A stretch of 60,693 nt of DNA from an uncultured Senegalimassilia sp. (GTDB lineage: Bacteria > Actinomycetota > Coriobacteriia > Coriobacteriales > Eggerthellaceae). The translations under genes were made by a program, and so were the position numbers. The stretch lies in NCBI RefSeq assembly GCF_902464545.1, contig NZ_CABQJR010000014.1, positions 1 through 60,693 of the forward strand, written 5' to 3'. The notes below the pieces were generated by a model. It saw only the letters and a program-made list of their open reading frames with translations, ran no database searches and was not told the origin of the DNA. This document shows positions 7,711 through 14,591 of this stretch, piece by piece (the first letter of the stretch is position 1; each line of letters opens with the position of its first letter).

Positions 7711-8045
7711 TGATTAGCGACCAGGAGCGCCGAGAGGTTGCGGCAAGGCTGGCAAGAGAAGCCCAGGCGTGGAGTGGCACGTTCCCAGATGCAGTCTGCG
7801 ACCTAGGTGACGTATCGGCGGTGATGCAAGACCTATGTGTATTCGTCGGGCTTCGCGGAAAGGTGACGTGCGGATATATCTTTCTGCGTTTCGCCGAACT
7901 CATCGACAGGCCGATGACGCATATTGACGTTAACAAGCATGGACGCGCGTGCTGTGCCAACTGCGGCTGCGACCATATGTGCCTTGCTGACGACAACGCG
8001 CACTATTGCCCCCAATGCGGCGCGGAGGTGGTCAACGATGATTAG
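7710..8045 (+). CDS. Tandem paralogue 2: helical + zinc-ribbon protein
   Basis: A 111-residue protein starting at GTG 7710, which shares a base with the previous stop. The N-terminal ISDQERREVAARLAREA and the central FAELIDRPM align with its two neighbours. The ribbon is CANCGC ... CPQCGAE. The middle (GDVSAVMQDLCVFVGLRG) differs from the other copies, so this is an old duplication. Its stop overlaps the next ATG by eight bases. Confidence 0.6.
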   Translation: MISDQERREVAARLAREAQAWSGTFPDAVCDLGDVSAVMQDLCVFVGLRGKVTCGYIFLRFAELIDRPMTHIDVNKHGRACCANCGCDHMCLADDNAHYCPQCGAEVVNDD

Positions 8046-8370
8046 CGGGAGCGAATGCCGAGAGATCGCAGAAAGGCTGAGGCGGTTTCATCGGCAAGAC
8101 GGCGAATCGCAGCTGGATTTCATCGCACATATGGTTTACGACAAGAAGCGGCTGAACGTGGCCGACTACAGCAACCTGCCGTCGCGTTTGGCCGACCTCA
8201 TCGACAGGCCGACGTGCCGAAACGTCTACGACTGGCACGAGATGGGAGCCTGCGACAACGGCTTCGAATGCAGCGAGTGCGGCAACCGCGTCGAGGATTA
8301 CGAGGGCTACCGCATCAAGGGGACGTTCAATTGCTGCCCGAAGTGCGGGCGAGAGGTTGTGCGCGAATGA
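8038..8370 (+). CDS. Tandem paralogue 3: helical + zinc-ribbon protein
   Basis: A 110-residue third member of the tandem family. It shows ISGSECREIAERLRRF, SRLADLIDRPT and a ribbon CSECGN ... CCPKCGREV. The ADLIDRPT core is the best conserved part in all three, which suggests it carries the common function. It is coupled to the next gene by ATGA. Confidence 0.6.
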   Translation: MISGSECREIAERLRRFHRQDGESQLDFIAHMVYDKKRLNVADYSNLPSRLADLIDRPTCRNVYDWHEMGACDNGFECSECGNRVEDYEGYRIKGTFNCCPKCGREVVRE

Positions 8371-8492
8371 GCGCCGCAGGATGGTTCATCGCCGGGTGCT
8401 TCTTCGGCGGAATTGCCGTATCGCTCGCGTTCTTCGCATGGGCGTGCGCCGCCGCAGGAGCGTGCGAAGACGAACGCAATGAAGGGAGGTAG
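8367..8492 (+). CDS. 41-residue membrane microprotein
   Basis: Starts in the ATGA overlap at 8367. One hydrophobic helix (WFIAGCFFGGIAVSLAFFAW, about 6-25) is followed by a short charged tail (CEDERNEGR). The G-x-F-x-G-x-G-type start resembles DUF3789-like phage microproteins, but so short a match is not secure. Confidence 0.5.
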   Translation: MSAAGWFIAGCFFGGIAVSLAFFAWACAAAGACEDERNEGR

Positions 8493-8496
8493 CCAT

Positions 8497-8715
8497 ATGG
8501 GAGCGACGGTATATAGCAGCTGGTATCGCGCAACGTGCCAAAACGGGAGCTCTGTGGTGATTGACCTGTCGCGCATAGAGGCGGTTCATCTCGAAACGCG
8601 ATCCGTGGAGATGTTCAGCGGGAGGTGCTGGCATCTTTCCGATCCGGATTTTACTCGGCTGTACAAGCTTCTCACCGGCTGCGAGCCGGAAGCGAAGGAA
8701 AGCGAAGGTGACTGA
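8497..8715 (+). CDS. Small hypothetical phage protein
   Basis: A 72-residue protein from ATG 8497, chosen because gggagg (8483-8488) lies nine bases upstream; ATG 8479 would add six residues. It is probably all-beta at first (ATVYSSWYRATC, SSVVIDLSRIEAVHLE) followed by a helix (DPDFTRLYKLLTG). The domain resembles single-domain PH-like or DUF-type phage proteins but is not recognised. The next gene begins immediately after its stop. Confidence 0.5.
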   Translation: MGATVYSSWYRATCQNGSSVVIDLSRIEAVHLETRSVEMFSGRCWHLSDPDFTRLYKLLTGCEPEAKESEGD

Positions 8716-9150
8716 TTGACCGATTACAACGAATCCGAGGTTCGCCGCTACCTGCAATCCTATCAGCGCGCGACGCGCAACATCGAGAGCCTCATCGCCG
8801 AGAAGGAGCGCATCGAATCCCAGGTGTACTCCATCACGGCATCGACCGGCGGCGAAGGCGGCGGCGGAAACTCGGCCGTCGGAGACAAGATGGCCGAAGG
8901 CGTGGCCAGGCTGTGCGACATATCGGAGCGCATACCGGAGGAGATAGCCGAATGGGAGCGCGCCAGGGCGGAGGTCCGAAGGGTCATCAACCGAGTGGGC
9001 CAGGCGAACGACATCTGGGGCCAATGTCTCCATTACCGATACATAGACGGCAAAGGGGCGGTGAACACCGCTCACGACATGGGATACTCCGAGAGCAACG
9101 AGCGTTACATCCACCGAAACGCGCTCAGGTGCGCATGGCGGTTCATGTAG
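8716..9150 (+). CDS. DUF1492 / RinA-ArpU-like putative late-gene regulator
   Basis: A 144-residue protein starting at TTG 8716. It follows the DUF1492 pattern: a first coiled helix (about 8-36), a short variable loop with Gly repeat (GGEGGGG), a second coiled helix (GVARLCDISERIPEEIAEWE), and a C-terminal sigma-region-4-like helix-turn-helix (CLHYRYIDGKGAVNTAHDMG with YSESNERYIHRNAL, about 108-140). Relatives lie just before the packaging genes and are thought to switch on late transcription. Its position, ending the early block 0.8 kb before HNH and terS, fits that. Its target promoter may lie in the following 250 bases. Confidence 0.75.
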   Translation: MTDYNESEVRRYLQSYQRATRNIESLIAEKERIESQVYSITASTGGEGGGGNSAVGDKMAEGVARLCDISERIPEEIAEWERARAEVRRVINRVGQANDIWGQCLHYRYIDGKGAVNTAHDMGYSESNERYIHRNALRCAWRFM

Positions 9151-9357
9151 CCGATTCGGTAACTTAATCGCATTTAATCGGGGGTAAGCTGTTATCTTGT
9201 ACACGTCGAGAAAGCGACAAGAGCGGTCGGTGCAAACTCGTGGGACGCTCGAGTAGCGGGTTCGACATAGACAGCAATGCGTAAGCAGCAGGAAAGCCGT
9301 CGGCGCCGTCAGTGGCACCGGCGGCTTTCCTGTTCCATGCCGTCATCCCAAAGGCGC
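9151..9357. other. Non-coding gap between early block and packaging genes
   Basis: No gene is seen here. It contains an A/T-rich start (ttaatcgcatttaatcg, 9163-9179), a short inverted pair around ctcg-ggacg-ctcgag (9237-9254), and a strong imperfect hairpin at 9290-9331. It is the natural place for a late promoter used by the upstream regulator. No clear -35/-10 pair was found. Confidence 0.4.
9290..9331 (+). terminator. Long stem-loop, possible terminator of the early operon
   Basis: aggaaagccg (9290-9299) pairs with cggctttcct (9322-9331), and pairing continues inward with one wobble and one mismatch to about 18 base pairs. The run after it (gttcc) lacks a good T-tract, so termination may be weak or it may serve as an RNA-processing or attenuation structure. 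Confidence 0.45.
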
Positions 9358-9370
9358 GTATATAGTATAC
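9358..9370. promoter_or_regulatory. AT-rich repeat R1 (operator/-10 candidate)
   Basis: gtatatagtatac lies 28 bases before the small gene at 9398, in otherwise GC-rich DNA. It contains TATAGT and TATACT, either of which could be a -10 box, but no matching -35 is evident. The same core recurs at 9578-9589 (inverted) and 9601-9612. Confidence 0.45.
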
Positions 9371-9397
9371 TAATCGCAGCCGAGAGGGGGTGATTCT

Positions 9398-9577
9398 ATG
9401 GCAACGGCGGCTCAGACGAAAGCCACGGTGAAGTACATCAAGAACCATATGCGAACGTTCGTTTGCAGGTGCAACAACGAGACGGACAAGGACGTCATCG
9501 AGTACCTGGAGAACTGCGGCAACGTGAACGCCGAGATCAAGCGGCTGATTCGGAAAGAAATCCAAAAACCTATGTAG
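9398..9577 (+). CDS. Putative ribbon-helix-helix regulator, 59 residues
   Basis: ATG 9398 with ribosome site gagaggggg (9382-9390). The layout is a basic N-terminus (KATVKYIKNH), a strand (RTFVCRCN), a helix (ETDKDVIEYLENC), then a GN turn and a second helix (AEIKRLIRKEI). This matches the small phage/plasmid proteins of the form strand, D-x-D-x-I-x-x-L, N, I-K-x-L-I-R that are predicted ribbon-helix-helix DNA binders. AT-rich repeats flank it on both sides, as expected for an autoregulated gene. The assignment is by pattern only. Confidence 0.6.
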   Translation: MATAAQTKATVKYIKNHMRTFVCRCNNETDKDVIEYLENCGNVNAEIKRLIRKEIQKPM

Positions 9578-9613
9578 TTTACTATATACTTGCTGATGGC
9601 TATATAGTATAAT
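9578..9613. promoter_or_regulatory. AT-rich repeats R2/R3 with promoter-like -10
   Basis: tttactatatac (9578-9589) is an inverted copy of the R1 core, and tatatagtataa (9601-9612) is a direct copy. TATAAT at 9608-9613 is a consensus -10; the best upstream hexamer (ttgctg, 9590-9595) is only 12 bases away, shorter than usual. It precedes the 50-residue gene at 9644 and may be a promoter overlapped by an operator. Confidence 0.45.
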
Positions 9614-9643
9614 ATAGACACCGGCAAGGGAAAGGCCCGAGCC

Positions 9644-9796
9644 ATGGACGAAAGGCAAGAAGAGATGAACAACCAAGAGTTCGAAACCTTCAAGAGGATG
9701 CTGGTGCTGCACCTCGAAGAGCTGAAGGGCCTGGAGGGAGACGCGGAAGCCTGGAAGCGAAAGCTCGACACCATCATCGAGACGCTGAAGGATTAA
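9644..9796 (+). CDS. 50-residue acidic helical phage protein
   Basis: ATG 9644, preceded by a purine-rich ribosome site (aagggaaagg, 9626-9635). The protein is one or two charged helices (NNQEFETFKRMLVLHLEELK and AWKRKLDTIIETLKD), very likely coiled-coil. The function is unknown. It is followed by two tandem hairpins, so this small unit (9358-9884) looks separately transcribed. Confidence 0.5.
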   Translation: MDERQEEMNNQEFETFKRMLVLHLEELKGLEGDAEAWKRKLDTIIETLKD

Positions 9797-9804
9797 ACGA
9801 ACAA

Positions 9805-9884
9805 GGCCGGGGAGAAATCCCCGGCCCCGCAAACAAGCAAGCACATAGTACCACGGGAAGCCCTGCGAAAGCGGGGCTTTTCTT
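9805..9884 (+). terminator. Tandem hairpins with GAAA loops; second is an intrinsic terminator
   Basis: First stem ggccgggga/tccccggcc (9805-9813, 9818-9826) around a GAAA loop, without a T-tract. Second stem aagccctgc/gcggggctt (9858-9866, 9871-9879) around GAAA, followed by ttctt, a convincing intrinsic terminator. Confidence 0.75.
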
Positions 9885-9914
9885 ATGCCCTGAAACGAGG
9901 TGAGCTAAACGCAC

Positions 9915-10289
9915 GTGCCGACTGACAGGCCGCTCGCGTCATGGATACGCGAGCTGGAGAGCCAAGGGAAGCTGTACGCGTTCTACAAGACGCCGGAATG
10001 GCGCGCCCTCAAGGCGCAGGTTATGCGCGATCACGGCAACGAGTGCGAGGCGTGCGCCGCCAAGGGCAAGTACACGCGAGCCGACACGGTGCATCACGAG
10101 AAGGAGGTGCGCAAGTTCCCGGGGCTGGCGCTCACCCGATGGGTGCAAGGCCCCGACGGCACGCGGCGAGAGGTGCTGCACCCTCTGTGCAACCGATGCC
10201 ACAACGAAGCGCACGACAGATGCAACGGAGAGCGTCGGAGCGCGAAGAAAAACAGACGGAAAGACGTGACGGCCGAACGGTGGGACTGA
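9915..10289 (+). CDS. HNH endonuclease (packaging-associated)
   Basis: A 124-residue protein from GTG 9915. It contains the full HNH signature: zinc knuckle CEACAAKGK (about 42-50), TVHHEKEVRKFP (His-His, about 58-69), and HPLCNRCHNEAHDR with Asn and terminal His (about 92-106). HNH proteins directly before terS are required with terminase for cos cleavage in HK97-type phages (for example HK97 gp74), and this location supports that role. The C-terminal tail is basic (KKNRRKD). Confidence 0.85.
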   Translation: MPTDRPLASWIRELESQGKLYAFYKTPEWRALKAQVMRDHGNECEACAAKGKYTRADTVHHEKEVRKFPGLALTRWVQGPDGTRREVLHPLCNRCHNEAHDRCNGERRSAKKNRRKDVTAERWD

Positions 10290-10425
10290 GCATGCGGCAC
10301 GGTGCGAGGAGAAGCCGAAAGCGGCATACCCCCCGCCCCCCATAGCCCCCTTTTAAGGGAGGGGAAGGCAACGGGGGTGGAAACCCGACAGGCTGACTTT
10401 TTCTCCGTTTTTGGGAAAAATCGAT
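10290..10425. other. Non-coding leader before terS; cos-site candidate
   Basis: There is no gene in this stretch. It holds C-runs (around 10329-10352), a small inverted repeat cccctt/aaggg, a G-run (10372-10379) and alternating T and A tracts (10398-10420). Strand-asymmetric C-runs and bent A/T tracts between the HNH and terminase genes are where a cos site is expected. No cut site can be defined from one sequence. Confidence 0.35.
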
Positions 10426-10439
10426 AGGAGGTGGGGCCG

Positions 10440-10898
10440 TTGGCAGGACGTCATAAGCAGCCCGTTGATGTGATCGTGGCGCGCGGGAAATCGCATCTGA
10501 CGCGAGCCGAGAAGGAGCGCCGCAAAGCCGAGGAAGCGACCATACCGCCGCACCTTCGCGCGGTGCAGGCCCCCGAGTACCTCAGCGAGTGGCCCGATTT
10601 GGTCGATGCGTTCTACCGCTACGCCGAGATGCTCCGCGACATCATGCCTGAGCAGTTCGGCCAGCCGGATGCCGATTTGCTCGCTCGGTATCTGGTATCA
10701 GAACGTTTGTTTGAATCGTTTACGAGTAAGTTGGTGAAGCTAGATGATGTTGACGGTATCAAAAGCCTGCAGGTTGCCCAGGATAAGGCGTTCAAGCAGG
10801 CTCATACGAGCGCGTCCGCCCTAGGTCTTACGGTAACATCGCGCTGCAGGCTTGTCGTCCCTTCCGGCGGTGAAGACGATGACGAGAGCGAATTCTAG
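10440..10898 (+). CDS. Terminase small subunit, P27 family
   Basis: A 152-residue protein starting at TTG 10440, fixed by the ribosome site aggaggtg (10426-10433). The start AGRHKQPVDVIVARGKSHLT is the usual P27-family opening ([M/L]AG[R]xKQP followed by a strand and K-x-H-L-T). The C-terminus has the conserved SALGLTVTSRCRLVVP. It recognises the packaging site and loads TerL. The stop lies inside the start of terL. Confidence 0.9.
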   Translation: MAGRHKQPVDVIVARGKSHLTRAEKERRKAEEATIPPHLRAVQAPEYLSEWPDLVDAFYRYAEMLRDIMPEQFGQPDADLLARYLVSERLFESFTSKLVKLDDVDGIKSLQVAQDKAFKQAHTSASALGLTVTSRCRLVVPSGGEDDDESEF

Positions 10899-12552
10899 CC
10901 GCGCCGTCAAGCGCAAGCGCATCACCTGCCCCGAGATAAGCGAATACATGCGCATGGTCGAGACCGGAAAGGTCCCGGCATGCAAGGAGCAGCATCAGCT
11001 GATGGCCTATCTGCGCAATGTGTTCGCCAACGAGCGGCTCATAATCGACTACGAGCGCATCGAAGGGTACCGATCGTACGAGAAATACTTCCCGTTCGAC
11101 CTGTTTCCGTGGGAGTGGTTCGCCTTCACGCTGTTCATGTGCGTCTTCAAGGCGGACGGCACTCCTCGATGGTCGCAGGAGCTTGTCTACATGGGGCGCG
11201 GCGGCGGCAAGAACGGGTATGACTCGTTCGTTGCTTTCTGCGCGCTCACCAAGGTCAACGGCATCCGGGATTACGACGTCGACATATGCGCAAACTCGGA
11301 GGAGCAAGCCAAGACGTCGTTCACAGACGTGTGGAACATCCTGGAGAACACCGGCAAGCGCGCGAAGTTCCAGAAGGGCTTCAAGTGGAACCTCGAGCAC
11401 ATCACATGCCGCTCGACGAACTCGACTCTCAAGTACCGAACAGATAACCCGAAGTCGAAGGACGGCCTGCGTTCAGGCATGGTCATCTTCGACGAGGTGC
11501 ATGCCTATCAAGACTGGCGAAACATCAAGGTCTTCACGACCGGCCTGGGCAAGAAGCCGCATCCGCGCCGCCTCTACACCACCACGGACGGCGATGTTCG
11601 CGACGGCGTGCTCGACAATCTGCTCGAAAAGGCTCGGCGCATCCTGGCGGGCGAGATGCCGGACAACGGCTTCTTGCCGCTTATCTGGAAGCTGGACGCC
11701 GCCGAAGAGGTGCACGACAAGGCCATGTGGCCCAAAGCATGCCCTTCTTTGCCGTACCTTCCCGTGCTCATGCAGCAAATCGAGGAGGAATACGCCGATT
11801 TCCTGGTAAATCCGGCCGGAAACGCCGACTTCATGACGAAGCGAATGAATCTGCCGTCCGGAAACCCTGATTACCAGGTGACCGACTACGAGAACCTGAG
11901 AACCGCAAGCCGCGCGCTTCCCGATCTTCGCGGCATGCCGTGCGTGTTCGGCATCGACTTCGCGAAGACGCAAGACTTCGTGGCGGCGGCGCTTTTGTTC
12001 CGCCGAAACGGAGAGTACATGGCGATGCATCATTCGTGGGTATGCAAACGGTCAAACGACCTGCCGCGCATCCGCGCCCCGCTCGACGAGTGGGAGCAGA
12101 TGGGGATTCTGGAGTACGTGGACGATGTGGAGATACATCCATCGCTTGTGTGCGATTGGATTTACGAGCAGATGGCCGATTACGACGTGCTGGGCGGAGC
12201 AATCGACTTTTACCGTCACACCACGTTCATGAGGGCGCTTGGCGAAATCGGGTTTTCCGCCAAGGAGAAGACCGTGAAGCTGGCGCGTCCGTCCGATTTG
12301 ATGCAGGTGCAGCCCGTCATCAACTCGGCGTTTCTCAACGGCACCATAGCCTGGGGCGAAGACCCCATGATGCGCTGGTACACCAACAACGTGAAGCTGG
12401 TCGCATCGGCTCACGGCAACTACAGCTACGAGAAAATCGAGCCAAAATCCAGGAAAACGGACGGGTTCATGGCGCTTGCCGCCGCCTTCACGGTGGCCGA
12501 CCAGCTGCCCGAAACCTCCGAGATAGAGTTCATGGCACCCCTGACGTTCTAA
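10879..12552 (+). CDS. Terminase large subunit
   Basis: A 557-residue protein from ATG 10879, with ggcggtgaag as ribosome site; GTG 10870 is possible. The ATPase half has Walker A GRGGGKN (106-112) and Walker B VIFDEVH (Asp205, Glu206). The RNase H-like nuclease half begins at FGIDFAKTQDF (Asp360) with a second acidic site near GAIDFYRH. It is the ATP-driven motor that cuts and pumps phage DNA into proheads. Its length and motifs are normal for HK97-type TerL. Confidence 0.95.
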   Translation: MTRANSSRAVKRKRITCPEISEYMRMVETGKVPACKEQHQLMAYLRNVFANERLIIDYERIEGYRSYEKYFPFDLFPWEWFAFTLFMCVFKADGTPRWSQELVYMGRGGGKNGYDSFVAFCALTKVNGIRDYDVDICANSEEQAKTSFTDVWNILENTGKRAKFQKGFKWNLEHITCRSTNSTLKYRTDNPKSKDGLRSGMVIFDEVHAYQDWRNIKVFTTGLGKKPHPRRLYTTTDGDVRDGVLDNLLEKARRILAGEMPDNGFLPLIWKLDAAEEVHDKAMWPKACPSLPYLPVLMQQIEEEYADFLVNPAGNADFMTKRMNLPSGNPDYQVTDYENLRTASRALPDLRGMPCVFGIDFAKTQDFVAAALLFRRNGEYMAMHHSWVCKRSNDLPRIRAPLDEWEQMGILEYVDDVEIHPSLVCDWIYEQMADYDVLGGAIDFYRHTTFMRALGEIGFSAKEKTVKLARPSDLMQVQPVINSAFLNGTIAWGEDPMMRWYTNNVKLVASAHGNYSYEKIEPKSRKTDGFMALAAAFTVADQLPETSEIEFMAPLTF

Positions 12553-12568
12553 GAAAGGAGGTGATGCC

Positions 12569-13735
12569 GTGGGACTGTTAGAGTTTTTGAGCCTGCGCGT
12601 GAAAACGCCGGAGATGAAGCCCGCCGCAGGCGGCGGGGGAGTGGTTTCGGCGGATGTTGCCGCTGCCGCCTACTTCAAGCTGTGCGCGTTGGAAACGGCG
12701 ATATCGTACAAGGCGAACGCCATAGCCATGTGCACCATACGCGTGTACGAGCACGGCAAAGAGGCCCGAAACGAGCTATGGTACCGGCTCAACTACGACC
12801 CTAACCCAAACCAATCGGCCAGCCAGTTTTGGAACTATTTCATGGAGCGGCTTTGCCGCACCGGCGAGGCGCTCGTGGTTCCCATCAGGGGGCGATTCTA
12901 CGTTGCAGACGGGTTCACGCAGCAGGAACGACAGCTGGGAAACAACCTTTTCACGAACATATCCGTCGAAAGATACAGCTACGGCAAGCAGTTCTCGGCA
13001 AACAACTGCATGTACTTCAAGCTGAACGACCGCAACATATCCAGCTACGTCGAACAGACGCTCGACCAGTACGCTCAGATGATGGGCCAGGCGATGACGG
13101 CGTACCGCAACACGTGCGGCCAGAAGTACAAGGTATCCATCGACCGCGCGCCGACCGGCACCAGGGCCGATGAGGGCGATTTGCAGGAAATGCTCAAAGC
13201 CAACCTGAAAACGTTCATCGGCAACGCAAACAGCGTGTACATGGAGACGAAGGGCCAGCGCCTGGAGCCTGTGAAGATCGAGAACAAGACGGAACCCGCA
13301 GACATCACTGAGCTTCGCAAGGAGATTTACGATGCGTGCGCCGTGGCGTTCAAAATCCCGAAGTCCATCATGTACGGCGATATGACCAACATGGGCGATC
13401 TGGTGAACACCATGCTCACGTTCTCTGTAGACCCCGAGGCGCAGATGCTCTCCGATGAGATGACGCGCAAGAACTATTCGCTCTCCGAGGTGTGCCAGGG
13501 GAGCCGCGTCAAGGTCGACACGTCCACCATCAAGCACATAGATATCTTCGACGCCGCGCCTGCCGTCATGAACCTGGTATCGAGCGGCGTTCTAACCATC
13601 GACGATGTGCTTGAGGCCCTGGGCCGCGAACGCGTCAACGATGAGACGACGTCCTCCCGGATGATGACCAAGAATCTGGGCGCTATAGAGGACGTGCTAA
13701 GGCAATTGCAGCAGCAAGGAGGTGATAACAAATGA
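12569..13735 (+). CDS. Phage portal protein, HK97 gp3 type
   Basis: A 388-residue protein starting at GTG 12569 behind a near-perfect ribosome site (aaaggaggtgat, 12554-12565). Typical portal features: N-terminal ETAISYKANAIAMCTIRVY, the NPNQSASQFWNYF segment, and a central FKIPKSIMYGDMTNMGD where portals contact DNA or partner rings. It forms the dodecameric ring at one prohead vertex for DNA entry. Gene order and the 4-base overlap with the protease gene are as expected. Confidence 0.92.
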   Translation: MGLLEFLSLRVKTPEMKPAAGGGGVVSADVAAAAYFKLCALETAISYKANAIAMCTIRVYEHGKEARNELWYRLNYDPNPNQSASQFWNYFMERLCRTGEALVVPIRGRFYVADGFTQQERQLGNNLFTNISVERYSYGKQFSANNCMYFKLNDRNISSYVEQTLDQYAQMMGQAMTAYRNTCGQKYKVSIDRAPTGTRADEGDLQEMLKANLKTFIGNANSVYMETKGQRLEPVKIENKTEPADITELRKEIYDACAVAFKIPKSIMYGDMTNMGDLVNTMLTFSVDPEAQMLSDEMTRKNYSLSEVCQGSRVKVDTSTIKHIDIFDAAPAVMNLVSSGVLTIDDVLEALGRERVNDETTSSRMMTKNLGAIEDVLRQLQQQGGDNK

Positions 13736-14571
13736 CGATGAAGAAGTATTTTCAGCTGGTGCAGGACGGCGATATCGCCGACCTGGACATCTACGGCGAT
13801 ATCGCCGAGAAGTGGTGGGCCGATGACGGGCGCACCGATTCGCGCAGCCTGTCCAAGCAGCTTGAGGAGCTTGGCGAAGTTAGTCAAATCAACGTGCACA
13901 TCAACAGCTACGGCGGCGAGGTGGCCGAAGGTTTGGCGATTTACAACGCGTTGCGCCGCCACAGCGCCAAAATCCGCACCACGTGCGATGGATTCGCTTG
14001 CTCCATCGCTTCGGTGGTGTTCATGGCAGGTGACGAGCGCGCGATGTCGGATGCGTCCCTGCTGATGATCCATAACGCATGGACATCCGCGTACGGCGCG
14101 AACGCCGCCGATTTGCGCAAGCTGGCCGACGATATGGACACCATCACGCAGGCCAGCAAAAACGCCTACATGAGCCGCGTTTCCATCGATGAAGAGAAGC
14201 TGTCAGAGCTGATGGACGCCGAAAGCTGGATTTTGCCGGCCGATGCGGTCGAAATGGGATTCGCCACGGAAATCGAGGATTTCGGCAGTGCGGATGCGCC
14301 TTCCCAGTGCGCCAGGGCGGCGCTCGTTGGCATGGTCCAAAACGAAATCGCCCCGGCGCGCGCTGCGCAGCAGGGCGAGCCGGTTGCGGCATCGGAGCCG
14401 GAACCAGAACCAGAGCCGGAGCCAGAGCCGGAACCTGGGCAGCAAGCAGGCCAGGAATCCGAGCCTGCGCCAGAGCCTAAACAGAACAGAGGCGCGTTCA
14501 AGCAGTCCGAGGGGCTGCTTAATTTCTTGCAGGTCGTAGCGAGACGCGAAGCGAAAACCGACCGCGAATAA
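13732..14571 (+). CDS. ClpP-like prohead maturation protease
   Basis: A 279-residue protein coupled to the portal by ATGA. Residues about 15-185 are ClpP-like, with nucleophile Ser91 in DGFACSIAS and His114 in LMIHNAW; the acidic residue lies in the next helix (about Asp131-Asp133). The enzyme cleaves the scaffold part of the capsid protein and itself during maturation. Residues about 222-236 are seven Glu-Pro repeats followed by more acidic/Pro-rich linker, then a short basic helix (GLLNFLQVVARREAK). This disordered tail is unusual and may act as a scaffold or capsid-targeting tether, since no separate scaffold gene is present. Confidence 0.88.
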   Translation: MTMKKYFQLVQDGDIADLDIYGDIAEKWWADDGRTDSRSLSKQLEELGEVSQINVHINSYGGEVAEGLAIYNALRRHSAKIRTTCDGFACSIASVVFMAGDERAMSDASLLMIHNAWTSAYGANAADLRKLADDMDTITQASKNAYMSRVSIDEEKLSELMDAESWILPADAVEMGFATEIEDFGSADAPSQCARAALVGMVQNEIAPARAAQQGEPVAASEPEPEPEPEPEPEPGQQAGQESEPAPEPKQNRGAFKQSEGLLNFLQVVARREAKTDRE

Positions 14572-14591
14572 CGAACAGGAGAAAACGAATA

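Noticed and set aside
9240..9290. gggttcgac and nearby short stems suggesting a tRNA in the late-region gap
   Set aside because: The T-stem partner bases and acceptor pairing are missing; no cloverleaf can be drawn.
14397..14440. Short tandem repeat that might be a CRISPR-like or recombination repeat
   Set aside because: It encodes the Glu-Pro repeats in the frame of the prohead protease; there are no spacers. No CRISPR array was found anywhere in the window.
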